From Brassica napus (lineage: Eukaryota > Streptophyta > Magnoliopsida > Brassicales > Brassicaceae): a stretch of DNA of 64,000 bases. Positions 36,292 through 48,781 of this stretch are shown here, piece by piece (position 1 is the first letter of the stretch; each line of letters begins with the position of its first letter). Below the pieces are notes generated by a model. It was not told where the DNA came from, ran no database searches, and saw only the letters and a program-made list of their open reading frames with translations. Both the position numbers and the translations under genes were made by a program. The DNA is taken from assembly GCF_020379485.1 (NCBI RefSeq), contig NW_026014799.1, positions 12,501 through 76,500 on the forward strand, in the 5' to 3' direction.

Positions 36292-38426
36292 TTCCCTCCC
36301 TCTTGACGAGGTTCTGGCCTCAGAACACCATCATCTGCAAAGTCATCATTACTATCTGCATGGAAAGGAGACAAATCTGAGACATTGAAAGTATGTGAAA
36401 TTTTAAATTCAGCAAGGAGGTCAAGGATATAGGCATTGTCGTTGATCTTCTTTAGGATGCGGAATGGTCCTGTCCCACGAGGAGAGAGCTTGGACTTCCG
36501 GGCTTCTGGAAACTTCTCGGGCCGCATGTGTAACCACACCAAGTCTCCGAGTTTGAACAGTACCTCCTTCCTCTTCTGGTCATACTTGGCCTTGACCTTA
36601 GCCGCCTTGGCCTCTATCCTCTCCTTGACCTTCAGGTGCATGTTCTTAACAAACTCTGCCTTGGCGACTCCATCACGACTGCGGTACATGGAGCTGGGCA
36701 GTTCGGTGAAGTCTAAAGGAGTCTCTGGCTGAAACCCATAAACAATCTCAAAAGGTGACAGGTTAGTAGTAGAGTGCCTAGCATGGTTATAAGCAAACTC
36801 AACAAAAGGCAAACAAGACAACCAATTTCTTAAATTCTTACCGACCGTAGCTCTCAACAGTTGAGAGAGTGTACGGTTTACTACCTCAGTCTGGCCGTCG
36901 GTTTGGGGATGGCAAGTGGTCGAGAATAGTAGCTTGGTTCCGAACTTGCCCCATAGTGTCTTCCAGAAATGGCTGAGGAACTTGGCATCACGGTCAGACA
37001 CAATGGTTCGAGGAACACCATGTAGTCGGACCACTTCTTTGAAGAATAGGTTGGCGGTCTGAGTGGCATCATTAGTGGTGTTACAGGCTATGAAATGGGC
37101 CATCTTGGAGAACCTGTCTACCACTACAAAAATGGAATCCTTGTGGTTTATCTTGGGTAAACCCAGCACAAAGTCCATAGAAATGTCTACCCAAGGGTGG
37201 TTAGGAATCGGCAATGGCATTTGTAAACCGTAAGGATGTGACCTGGACTTGGTTTTAAGGCAAGTAGTGCACTTGGCGCATATGCTCTCCACATCCCTCT
37301 TCATGTTTGGCCAAAAGAAATGTTCAGTTAGGACACTCAAGGTCTTGTCCCGACCAAAGTGTCCCATGAGGCCGCCACCATGGGCCTCCCGAACCAGCAG
37401 TTCCCTCATGGCTCCTTTGGGAATGCACAACCTCTTTCCCTTGAACAGGAACCCCTCATGCTGGTAGTATGGCCCGAAAGCCCCCTTCTCAGTGTTCCTG
37501 AAAACTTCATTAAAATCAAGATCAGTGGCATAAGATTCTTTAATATGTTCGAAACCCATGATCTTGGCCTCCATGTTCACAATGAGAGTGTGTCTCCGGG
37601 ACAGTGCATCGGCCACCACATTGTCTTTGCCCTTCTTGTACTTGATCACATAGGGAAAGGTCTCCACGAACTCGAGCCATCTGGCGTGCCTCTTCTTGAG
37701 TGTGGACTGTCCCCTTAAGTGCTTAAGTGTCTCATGATCTGTATGAATAACAAATTCCTTAGACAAAAGGTAATGCTGCCAAGTTTCAAGGGACCTTACT
37801 AGAGCGTATAGCTCTTTGTCATAGGTTGGGTAGTTGAGGGCAGCTCCACTCAATTTCTCACTAAAGAATGCCACTGGTCGGCCCCCTTGAGTAAGGACAG
37901 CTCCAATGCCTGTACCTGATGCATCACACTCAATCTCAAAAGTTTTATTAAAATCAGGGAGTGTAAGAACGGGTGCATGAGTTAAACTATATTTAAGCTT
38001 GTTGAAAGACTCCTCTTGGGCAGGGCCCCAAACAAAGGATACATTCTTCTTGATCACTGAGGTCATGGGAGCAGCAATGGTGCTGAAGTCCTTGACAAAC
38101 CGCCTATAGAAGCTGGCTAGGCCATGGAAACTTCGGACTTGCCCAATAGTGGTCGGTGTGGGCCAGTCTTGGATGGCCTTGATCATCTCCTCATCGACCT
38201 TCAAACCCTGTGAGCTCACAACAAAGCCTAAAAATATTAACTGGTCAGTGCAAAATACACACTTCTTGAGATTGGCAAAGAGTCCTTCCTGCCTGAGCGC
38301 CTTCAAAACCTGTTCTACATGACTAATGTGATCGGATAAGCACTGACTATAGATCAATATGTCATCAAAATAGACAACCACAAATTTACCAATGTAGGGC
38401 CTTAGAACCTCGTTCATAAGCCTCAA
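35967..38426 (-). pseudogene. Element B pol: reverse transcriptase (distal), RNase H, integrase
   Basis: A long undamaged frame of 819 codons, beginning at [20 protein letters not shown] (RT active site), then RNase H ([25 protein letters not shown]), integrase with a zinc region (HFGRDK to CAKCTTC), the catalytic triad ([24 protein letters not shown]), [20 protein letters not shown] and the CR-like tail [15 protein letters not shown]. It is disconnected from the upstream frame by one missing base near 38425, which creates TTTTGA. Confidence 0.87.
36292..36304 (-). other. Element B polypurine tract, inside the pol frame
   Basis: The minus strand reads AAGAGGGAGGGAA directly before TGATGAGGCC, identical to A and C. 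Confidence 0.85.
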
Positions 38427-40105
38427 AAGGTGCTAGGGGCGTTGGTAAGACCAAAGGGCATCACCAGCCACTCATACAAGCCTTGCTTGGTCTTGAAAGC
38501 AGTCTTCCACTCGTCACCCTCCTTCATCCGAACTTGGTGATAGCCACTCCTAAGATCAATCTTGGAAAACACTGTGGAACCACTCAGTTCATCTAACATA
38601 TCATCAAGTCTAGGAATGGGGTACCGATATTTTATGGTGATGTTGTTGATGGCTCGGCAATCAACACACATACGCCATGTTCCATCCTTCTTAGGCACCA
38701 AGAGGATGGGAACGGCACATGGGCTGAGACTCTCTCGAATGTACCCCTTGTCCATGAGGTCTTGGACCTGTCTCTCCAGCTCCTTAGCCTCCTCCGGATT
38801 TACTCGGTACGCGGCTCGGTTTGGAAGTGGGGCGCCTGGCACAAAGTCTATCTGATGTTCGATGCCTCGGAGGGGTGGTAAGCCGGCTGGTATCTCCTCA
38901 GGGAACACGTCCTTGTACTGGTCCATTAGTACTTGCATCTCAGCTGGACAATCTGGTGCCTCAAAGCCTGCAAAACAACCTTCCTTGAAAACCATTAGTA
39001 GCACCTGTGTGTCTTGCTGCAATGATTTAATCAATTTACTAGAAGAGATGTAAAGGTTAGTTTTACTAAACAGTCCAGACTGATCCATGGCCCTCTGCAT
39101 CTCGTACACCTCTTGTGGACTGAGAGGAGCCAGGCTGTGCTTCTTGTTGTTGTGGGTAAAGCTGTAGATGTTAGTCCTCCCATGGTGAATGGTCTCCTTG
39201 TCAAACTGCCAAGGCCTCCCTAACAGTAGATGCCCGGCTTGCATAGGAACCACATCACACTTCACCTGGTCCTGGTACTTACCAATACAAAAGGAAACAA
39301 CAACTTGCTCCGAGATTTTAAGCTCCGTCTCATCATTGAGCCACTTGAGCTTGTATGGCCTGGGGTGTGGCAACTTTGCTAGTCCTAACTTTTCAACAAG
39401 GTACCTGCTGGCCACATTAGTGCAAGAGCCACCATAAATAATTAGACTACATACCTTGCCCTCCACGCTACATCTCGTATGGAAGATGTTCTCTCGTTGG
39501 ACGGTCTCTGGATCAAAGAGAGCACTGAGAGCTCGTCTGACCACCAGCAGCTCACCAGTTTTAGCATAGTCCACTATCTCATCACCTGAGTCAGCCATCT
39601 CTACATCGGCCTCGTCTTGGGACTCATACTCGCCGTCTGCCTTAAGGATCATGACACGCTTGTTCGGACAGTCCCTGGCGTAGTGCCCCTTCCCCTGACA
39701 TTTGAAACAAGTAATATCACGAGTTCTTTGAGCTTGGGTTTGTCCCTTACCTGGTTCGGATGAACCTGGTTTGGACTGGTCGGATTGGCTCTTCTTGAAC
39801 CGGTTTTCCACTTCAATGGATTTGTTCTTCTCAACCCCTTTGGATCCGGATGGAGCCCATGGCGTCTTGTTCCTGGTGCTAGAGGCGTTTTTCCTTTTAA
39901 TGTGCTGCTCGGCCTGGATGGCATAGTGGAGGAGGTCATTGAAGTTGATGTAGGTCTGCCTCTCCACCTTGCAAGCGATGCGGTCTTGAAATCCTTCCAA
40001 GAACTGAGCCATCATAACCTCTTCGGTCTCGCGCGTCCTGAGCTTGTTCTTGAGAGCCTCAAACTCCTCAAAGTACTCTTCTACGGTCCTAGTACCCTGA
40101 GACAA
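38423..40105 (-). pseudogene. Element B gag C-terminal part, protease and start of reverse transcriptase
   Basis: The frame runs from the gag segment [20 protein letters not shown] through the CCHC knuckle ([14 protein letters not shown]) and the protease region to reverse transcriptase ([30 protein letters not shown]), where it stops at a frameshift. The protease motif reads LIIYGGSC: the catalytic Asp codon is TAT here (plus-strand 39434-39436), while A and C have GAT. This copy therefore could not process a polyprotein even with its frames intact. Confidence 0.88.
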
Positions 40106-40119
40106 CTTGCAAAAACGTT

Positions 40120-40743
40120 TTAGTAATCTCGCTGGTAGTATGAGCGAATATACCTTGCACGGAGCTTAGCTCGCATCTCCTCCCAAGTCTCAATCCTATA
40201 GACTCTGCCAACCTCGGCTACTTCTCTGTCCCACCAGGTTAGGGCATTGTCTGTCAGTTGAGCTGCGGCTAGGGTGATCTTCTTGGCCTCGGTATAGCGG
40301 TAGTACTCAAAGATGTACTCCATGCGCCTCTCCCATTCAATGTAGGCGTCCGGGTTAACCTTTCCAGCAAAGGCTGGGGGAGTAAGTTTGAGATCCTTGC
40401 CTCCTTGCCAAGCTACTTCATCGTCTCGGAATGTCCTTCGGACCGGGCTACCATCGCCTTGGACCCGATACTCCCGTCGGTTCCCACGTCCGGCCCATTC
40501 GTGCCGCGGCTCGTCCGGTTCGGTACGGTCAGTGTCCGAGTTGTCCTCACTGGATTGGGGCTGTTCCTCTTCCGGAATGGGTTGGTTTCTCCTCCTTGGC
40601 TGTGGAGCATTAGCTCGGTTCCTTCCTGTTATCTGAGCCAGCTGCTCAGTCACAGTAGCCAGTGTGGCTTGGAGTTCAGCATGGTTAGCCAACAGCTGAG
40701 CATTGATCTCGGCTTGTGTTGGTGCTCCATTTAGGTCTCCCAT
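40120..40743 (-). pseudogene. Element B gag N-terminal part
   Basis: Starts at ATG with MGDLNGAPTQAEINAQLLA and covers the N-terminal helical and Arg/Pro-rich regions and the first half of the gag domain (AYIEWERRMEYIFEYY). It ends at RSYYQRDY because one base is missing near 40127 relative to element C (SYYQRDLLKRF). Confidence 0.88.
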
Positions 40744-41192
40744 GTCTCCTGCGACAAGAGAGGAAAGAAAGAAAGAGTGATTTGCAAAGAATCAAAGAAG
40801 AAGGAAAGAATATCTAAATAAGGTATGCAATGAATGTAAAACTTTTTTTTTTTTTTAATTTGAGTTTCGAAAATTTAAAAAAATGGAAAGGACAATCTTC
40901 CTTTTTTTTTTTAAATTGGAAAAGCTTGAAGTGCAAGCCAAGAAAAAAATTAAATGCAATTAAATGGAAATCCGAGTCAAAAAGGAAAGTAAAAATCGAT
41001 GGATGCCAAAAATAAGTTACTGGAATGAAAGATGCAAGAAAAATGGATCAAAAGATATGCCAAGAAAACCAGTTTGAACTCGCCAAGAACAGCAAGAACA
41101 AATGCAAATTTTTTTGAAAATCAAGATGATGAACCAAGCAACTAACAAAAGTCAAAAGGGATAGGATACAACCGAGGGTGTGGGAGCTTTGA

Positions 41193-41204
41193 GCTCTGAT
41201 ACCA
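41193..41204 (-). other. Element B primer-binding site (initiator Met tRNA)
   Basis: The minus strand reads TGGTATCAGAGC three bases after the LTR end. Confidence 0.9.
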
Positions 41205-41207
41205 AAA

Positions 41208-42322
41208 TGATACAGGCCGGGATTCAGACTACACGGATGGACGGTCTGAGGTTCAAGAACTCGGACTGGACAGAACGGACGGACGGCTATGGAGCGGCTA
41301 GACGGACGCGATGGAGTGGGAGATGGCCGATCTGGTTCCTGAAGCAAAATAGTGCTATTTTTATGAGTTTTTATGAATCAAAATGATGAACAGAAAGAAA
41401 GCTAAATGATAAATGAAGAACAGGAGCAAATATGACTTTTTATGGGTTTTTATAATGAATGGAAAATCTAGAACTATATGATGCAAGATAAAACAAAATA
41501 AGAGAAGGATAGAGATATGGGGGATGGATCCTTGTTGCTGGATGTGTATCACTCTCAAGGCAAATCGATGGATGGAATGGAGGTGAAGAATCGCCAGAAG
41601 CATGGTGGTTGAAGCTTGATAAGACTCGACTGCTCTCTCTTGTTTCTCACAGAAAAAGACTTAGGGTTTTAGGTTTGCAAAGGCAAAATTATTTCATAAA
41701 ACGACTTAGGCAAAAATCGCCAACTTCATGGGGTTATATAGGGTTTACCCCTTATGGGACTCAAAGATAAAAGGCCTTAAACAAGCTGGCCGAAAATGAG
41801 GCTGAAACAATAGCCCAAAGTCTTAACCAAATAAATTAAAATAAACCAGACATCTGGTTGTCGGTTTGAGAAGGCCTAGACCGAGGCTAATAGCATGCTT
41901 GCATGTTGCCTCATTAAAACCTTACCAAGAAAACCCAATGGGACAAAACCTGGTGAGGAAAAAGAGTACAACACATGCTACTCCCCTTGGTGGTTGGCTA
42001 GATCTCAGAACCGGGAAGAGTTGGAGTGGATGAAAAGGAAACTGAGTCTGGACCAAGCTCGAATGTGGAAATGAGAAGTCCGGCTTGGTTGAGTCTGAAC
42101 TGGATCAGGTCGGCCGTGTCCTGAACCTCCGTTGGGCCGGCTTGATCTTGAATCTTCAACTGGACCATCTTCTCAATCAGCAGCTGGTCCTGGTCAGTCT
42201 GTCCATCTTGATCAAGGATTTGTTGGACAGCTTTGGTGAAACCTTCTCGCAAGGCCTTGGTTCCACTCTGGGTAGTCGGACCGCGCCTAACTATGGAAAC
42301 CTCTACTTGGATGGCCTCATCA
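41208..42322 (-). repeat. Element B 5' LTR
   Basis: 1,115 bases. Relative to the 3' LTR it lacks a stretch between two copies of GATGTGTATC (near 41540), a deletion between short direct repeats. The minus-strand TATA box is at 41734-41740. Confidence 0.9.
41734..41740 (-). promoter_or_regulatory. TATA box in element B 5' LTR
   Basis: The minus strand reads CCCTATATAACCCC, at the position equivalent to the TATA boxes of A and C. Confidence 0.55.
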
Positions 42323-44895
42323 CTGTGTGTGCTGACGGACACACACAGACAGCCACGGACGTCCTGTGTGTGCTGACGGACAGTCACAGACAGCCACGGA
42401 CAACCTGTGTGTGCTTGCGGACACCCACGGACGTCCTGTGCGTACTGAACAAACAGCCCACGTTGGCCAAAATCACCCAAACAGTCCACGCGAAGGGCCA
42501 GCGTGCTGAGTACAAGAACCAACGTGCTGATATGTGTACTGATGGAGAGCCATGGACGTCCTGTGTGTGCTGACGGACACACACGGACACACACGGACAG
42601 CCATGGACGTCCTGTTTGTGCTGACGGACACACACAGACGTTCTGTGTGTGCTGACGGACACACACGGACGTCCTGTGTGTGCTGACAGACACCCACAGA
42701 CGTCCTGTGTGTACTGAACAGACAGCCCACATGGGCCAAAATCACCCAAACAGTCCACGGGAAGTGCCAGCATGCTGAGTCAAAGGACCAACGTGCTGAT
42801 ATGTGTACTGATGGACAGCCACGAACGTCCTGTATGTGCTGACGGAGAAACACAGACAGCCACGAACGTCCTGTGTGTTGACGACTGCCACGGACAGCCA
42901 CAGACGTCCTGTGTGTGCTGGCAGACACCCACGGATGTCCTGTGTGTACTGAACAGACAGCCCACGTAAGCCAAAATCACTCGAACAGTCCACAGGAAGG
43001 GTCAGCGTGCTTTGTCCAAGGACTAACGTGCTGACATGTGTACTGATGGACAGCCACAGACGTCCTGTGTGTGCTGACGGACACACACGGACAGCCACAG
43101 ACGTCCTGTGTTTGCTGACGGACACACACGGACGTCCTGTGTGTGCTGACGGACACCCACGGACGTCCTGTGTGTACTGAACAGACAACCCATGTGGGCC
43201 AAAATCACACGAACAGTCCACGGGAAGAGCCCGCGTGCTGAGTCTAAGGACCAGCGTGCGGATATGTGTACTGATGGACAGCCACAGACGTCCTGTGTGT
43301 GCTGACGGACATACACGGACACAAACGGACAGCCACGGACGTCCTGTGTGTGCTGACGGACAGCCACATACAGCAATGAACGTCCTGTGTGTGCTGGCAG
43401 ACACCCACGGATGTCCTGTGTGTACTAAACAGACAGCCCACGTGGGCCAAAATCACCCAAAAATAGTCAACGGGAAGGGCCAGCGTGCTGATTCCAAGGA
43501 CCAACGTGCTGATATGTGTACTGATGGACAGCCACGGATGTCCTGTGTGTGCTGACAGACACACACAGACACACACGGACAGCCATGGATGCCCTGTTTG
43601 TGCTGACGGACACACACGGACATTCTGTGTGTGCTGACAGACACACACGACGTCCTGTGTGTGCTGACAGACACCCACGGACATCCTGTGTGTACTGAAC
43701 AGACAGCCCACATGGGCCAAAATCACCCAAACAGTCCACGGGAAGGGCCAGTGTGCTGAGTCAAAGGACCAACGTGCTGAAATGTGTACTGATGGACAGC
43801 CACGAACGTCCTGTATGTGCTGACGGACAAACACAGACAGCCACGAACGTCTTGTGTGTGTTGACGACTGCCACGGACAGCCACAGACGTCCTGTGTGTG
43901 CTGGCGGACACCCACAGACTTCCTGCGTGTACTGAACAGACAGCCCACGTAGGCCAAAATAAACCAAACAGTCCACGGCAAGGGCCAGCGTGTTGAGTCA
44001 AAGGACCAACGAGCTGATATGTGTACTAATGGACCACCACGGACGTCCTGTGTGTGCTGACGGACACACACAGACAGCCACGGACGTCATGTGTGTGTTG
44101 ACGGACACCCACAGACAGCCACAGAAGTCCTTGTGTGTGCTGGCAGACACCCACAGACGTCCTGTGTGTACTGAACAGACAGCCCACGTGGGCCAAAATC
44201 ACCCAAACAGTCCACGGGAAGGGCCAGCGTGCTGAGTCCATGGACCAGCGTGCTGATATGTGTACTAATGGACAGCCACATACGTCTTGTGTGTGTGTTG
44301 ACGGACACACACATACACGAATGGACAGCCACATCGTCCTGTGTGTGCTAACGGACAACCACAGACGTTATGTGTGTGCTGGCAGACACCCACGGACGTC
44401 CTGTGTGTACTGGCAGACACCCACGGACGTCCTGTGTGTGCTGGCAGACACCCACGGACGTCCTGTGTGTACTGAACAGACAGCCCACGTGGGCCAAAAT
44501 CACCCAAACAGTCCACAGGAAGGGCCAGCGTGCAGAGTCCAAGGACCAACATGCTGATATGTGTTCTGATGGAGAGCCACGGACGTCCTGTGTGTGTGCT
44601 GATGGACACACACAGACACGAACGGACAGCCACAGACGTCCTGTGTGTGTTGACGGATAGCCACGGACGTCCAGTGTGTGCTGGCAGACACCCACGGACG
44701 TCCTGTGTGTACTGAACAGACAGCCCACGTGGGCCAAAATCACCCAAACAGTCCACGGGAAGGGCCAGCGTGCTGAGTCCAAGGACCAACGTGCTGATAT
44801 GTGTACTGATGGACAGCCACGGACGTCATGTGTGTGCTGACGGACACACACGGACACACACACACACAGCCACAGACATCCTGTGTGTGCTGACG
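42323..44895. repeat. Complex satellite array, block 4
   Basis: 2,573 bases of the same satellite between elements B and C. It closely parallels parts of block 3 about 10 kb to the left, and its variant near 44530 (CCAACATGCTGATATGTGTTC) also recurs at 20420 and 34705. No gene is seen. Confidence 0.95.
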
Positions 44896-46075
44896 TGATG
44901 AGGCCATCCAAGTAGAGGTTCCCATTGTTAGGCGCGGTCCGACTACCCGGAGTGGAACCAGGGCCTTGCGAGAAGGTTTCACCAAAGCTGTCCAGCATAT
45001 CCTTGATCAAGATGGACAGACTGACCAGGACCAGCTGCTGATTGAGAAGATGGTCCAGTTGAAGATTCAAGATCAAGCCGGCCCAAAGGAGGTTCAGGAC
45101 GCGGCCGACCCGATCCAGTTCAGACTCAACCAAGACGGACTTCTCATCTCCACATCCGAGCTTGGTCCAGACTCAGTTTCAATTTCATCCACTCCAACTC
45201 TTTCCGGTTCTGAGATCTAGCCGACCACCAAGGGGAGTAGCATGTGTTGTACTCTTTTTCCTCACCAGGTTTTGTCCCATTGGGTTTTCTTGGTAAGGTT
45301 TTAATGAGGCAACATGCAAGCATGCTATTAGCCTTGGTCTAAGCCTTCTCAAACCGACAACCAGATGTCTGGTTTATTTTAATTTATTTGGTTTAGACTT
45401 TGGGCTAATGTTTCAGCCTCATTTTCGGCCAGCATGTTTAAGGCCTTTTATCTTTGAGTCTCATAAGGGGTAAACGTTATATAACTCCATGAAGTTGGCG
45501 ATTTTTGCCTAGGTCTTTTATGAAATAATTTTGCCTTTGCAAACCTAAAACCCTAAGTCTTTTTTCTGCGAGAAACAAGAGAGAGCAGCTGAATCTTATC
45601 AAGCTTCAAACCACCAAGCTTGTGGCGATTCTTCACCTCCATTCCATCCACCGATTTGCCTTGAGAGTGATACACATCCAGCAAGCCAAATCCCATAGCT
45701 ATCCACCTCCATCCACTGTTCTTGTTGAGAGAGATACACATCCAGCAACAAGGATCCATCCCCCATACTTCTATCCTTCTTTTGTTTTGTTTTATCTTTC
45801 ATCATATAGTTCTAGCTTTTCCATTCATTATAAAAACTCATAAAAAGTCATATTTGCTTCTGTTCTTCATTGATCATATTGTTTTCTTCCTGTTCCTTAT
45901 TTTGATTCATAAAAACTCATAAAAATAGCATCCTTTTGTTTCAGGAACCAGATCGGCCAACTCCCAGCCCATCGCGACCGTCTAGCCGTCCCATAGCCGT
46001 CCGTCCGTCCTGTCCAGTCCGAGTTCCCGAACCTCAGACTGTCCGTCCGTGCAGACTGTTTCCCGGCCTGTATCA
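44896..46075 (+). repeat. Element C 5' LTR
   Basis: 1,180 bases, TGATGAGGCC...CCTGTATCA. The first 325 bases carry the integrase-tail reading frame with no pol upstream, as expected for a 5' copy. The TATA box is at 45478-45484. Confidence 0.92.
45478..45484 (+). promoter_or_regulatory. TATA box in element C 5' LTR
   Basis: TATATAA in the context CGTTATATAACTCC; the 3' LTR has CCCTATATAACTCC at 60018-60024. About 1.06 kb upstream of the gag ATG. Confidence 0.55.
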
Positions 46076-46078
46076 TTT

Positions 46079-46090
46079 TGGTATCAGAGC
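46079..46090 (+). other. Element C primer-binding site (initiator Met tRNA)
   Basis: TGGTATCAGAGC, three bases after the LTR end at 46075. Confidence 0.92.
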
Positions 46091-46540
46091 TCAAAGCTCC
46101 TACACCTTCGGTTGTATCCTATCCTTGCTACTTTTGTTATTTGGTTCATCATCTTGTCTTTCAAAAAAAAAAAGATTTTGTTCTTGCTGTTCTTGGCGAG
46201 TTCAACTTGTTTTCTTTTGTTCTGCATATCTTTTGATCTGATTTTTATGCATCTTTCATTCAAGTAATATGTTTTTGGCATCAATCGATTTTCACTTTCC
46301 TTTTTGATCGGATTTTCCATTTAGTTGCATTTAATTTTCTTGGCTTGCACTTCAAGTCCTTCCCATTTAAAAAAAAAAAAAAAGAAATATTGTTCTTTCT
46401 ATTTTTTTTAATTTTCGAAACTTAACTTTAAAAAAAAAAAAAAAGGAAGTTTTACATTCATTGATCATTGCATATATTTTCCCTTTCTCTTTGATCCTTG
46501 CAGATCACTCTTTCTTTCTTCCTCTCTTGTCGCAGGAGAC

Positions 46541-48781
46541 ATGGGAGACCTAAATGGTGCACCAACACAAGCCGAGATCAATGCTCAGCTGATGGCTAAC
46601 CATGCTGAACTCCAAGCCGCCCTGGCTACTGTGACTGAGCAGCTGGTTCAGATAGCAGGAAGGGATCGAGCTAATGTTTCACGGCCAAGGAGGAGAAACC
46701 AACCCATTCCGGAAGAACAACAGTCCCAATCCAGTGAGGACAACTCGGACACTGACCGTACCGAACCAGAAGAGCCGCGGCGTGAACGAGCCGGACGTGG
46801 GAACCGACAGGAATATCGGGTCCAAGGCGATGCAAGCCCGGTCCAAAGGAGATTCAGAGACGATGAAGTAGCTTGGCAGGGAGGCAAGGATCTCAAACTT
46901 ACTCCTCCGACCTTTGCTGGAAAGGTTGACCCGGACGCCTATATCGAATGGGAGAGGCGCATGGAGTACATCTTTGAGTACTACCGCTATACCGAGGCCA
47001 AGAAGATCGCCTTAGCCGCAGCCCAACTGACGGACAATGCCCTAACCTGGTGGGACAGGGAAGTAGCCGAGGTTGGCAGAGTCTATAGAATCGAGACTTG
47101 GGATGAGATGCGAGCTAAGCTCCGTGCAAGGTATATTCCCTCATACTATCAGCGGGACTTACTGAAACGTTTTCGCAAGTTGTCTCAGGGTACTAGGACC
47201 GTAGAGGAGTACTTTGAGGAGTTTGAGGCTCTCAAGAACAAGCTCAGGACGCGCGAGACCGAAGAGGTTATGATGGCTCAGTTCTTGGAAGGCCTTCAAG
47301 ACCGCATCGCTCGCAAGGTGGAGAGGCAGACCTACGTCAACTTCAATGATCTCCTCCACTATGCCATACAGGCCGAGCAGCACATTAAGAGGAAGAACGC
47401 CTCTAGTGCCAGGAACAAGACGCCATGGGCTTCATCCGGATCCAAGGGGGCTGAGAAGAACAAATCCATTGAAGTGGAAAACCGGTTCAAGAAGAACCAA
47501 ACCGACCAGTCCAAACCAGGTTCATCCGAACCAGGTAAGGGACAAACACAAGCTCAAAGAACTCGTGATATTACTTGTTTCAAATGTCAGGGGAAGGGGC
47601 ACTACGCCAGGGACTGCCCGAACAAGCGTGTCATGATCCTTAAGGCAGACGGCGAGTATGAGTCCCAAGATGAGGCCGATGTAGAGATGGCTGACTCAGG
47701 AGACGAGATAGTGGACTATGCTGAAACTGGTGAGCTGCTGGTGGTCAGACGAGCTCTCACTGCTCTCTTTGATCCAGAAACCGTCCAACGAGAGAACATC
47801 TTCCATACTAGATGTAGTGTGGAAGGCAAGGTATGTAGTCTAATTATTGATGGTGGCTCTTGCACTAACGTGGCCAACAGGTACCTTGTTGAAAAGTTAG
47901 GACTAGCAAAGTTGCCACACCCCAGGCCATACAAGCTCAAGTGGCTCAATGATGAGACGGAGCTTAAAATCTCGGAGCAAGTTGTTGTTTCCTTTAGTAT
48001 TGGTAAGTACCAGGACCAGGTGAAGTGTGATGTGGTTCCTATGAAAGCCGGCCATCTGCTGTTAGGGAGGCCTTGGCAGTTTGACAAGGAGACCATTCAC
48101 CATGGGAGGACTAACATCTACAGCTTTACCCACAACAACAAGAAGCACAGCCTGGCTCCTCTAAGTCCACAAGAGGTGTACGAGATGCAGAGGGCCATGG
48201 ATCAGTCTGGATTGTTTAGTAAAACTAACCTTTACATCTCTTCTAGTAAATTGATTAAATCATTGCAGCAAGACACACAGGTGCTACTAATGGTTTTCAA
48301 GGAAGGTTGTTTTGCAGGTTTTGAAGTACCAGATTGTCCAGCTGAGATGCATGGACTAATGGACCAGTACAAGGACGTGTTCCTTGAAGAGATACCAGCC
48401 GGCTTACCACCCCTCCGAGGCATCGAACATCAGATAGACTTTGTGCCAGGCGCCCCACTTCCAAACCGAGCCGCATACCGAGTCAATCCGGAGGAGGCTA
48501 AGGAGCTGGAGAGACAGGTCCAAGACCTCATGGACAAGGGGTATATTCGAGAGAGTCTCAGCCCATGTGCAGTACCCGTCCTATTAGTGCCTAAGATGGA
48601 TGGAACATGGCGTATGTGTGTTGATTGCCGAGCTATCAACAACATCACCATAAAATATCGGTACCCCATTCCTAGACTTGATGATATGTTAGATGAACTG
48701 AGTGGCTCCACAGTGTTTTCCAAGATTGATCTTAGGAGTGGTTATCACCAAGTTCGGATGAAGGAGGGAGACGAGTGGAAG
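46541..48781 (+). pseudogene. Element C gag, protease and start of reverse transcriptase, cut by element D
   Basis: The best preserved gag of the family: 747 intact codons from ATG. It has an N-terminal helical region (residues 1-45), an Arg/Pro/Glu-rich linker, a gag domain (about 125-290), one CCHC knuckle (C346, C349, H354, C359), an aspartic protease with DGGS (437-440) and reverse transcriptase from [12 protein letters not shown] to KEGDEWK. Gag and pol form one frame with no stop between them. The frame is broken only by D at codon 747; the open frame then runs a few codons into D's LTR before stopping. Confidence 0.92.

Larger units (their letters stand above)
35112..42322 (-). mobile_element. 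Element B: CRM-like Ty3/gypsy retrotransposon, full-length but disabled
   Basis: 7,211 bases on the minus strand, same family as A: 5' LTR 41208-42322, PBS 41193-41204, gag-pol 35967-40743, PPT 36292-36304, 3' LTR 35112-36291. The perfect duplication CTGTG (35107-35111 and 42323-42327) shows direct insertion into the satellite. The leader 40744-41192 is non-coding with homopolymer runs. Two 1-base deletions break gag and reverse transcriptase, and the protease catalytic aspartate is replaced by tyrosine. Confidence 0.92.

Noticed and set aside
46648..46896. Open frames antisense to gag and pol (here and in A, B and D)
   Set aside because: They are shadows of the conserved coding strand and recur in every copy only because the element does.
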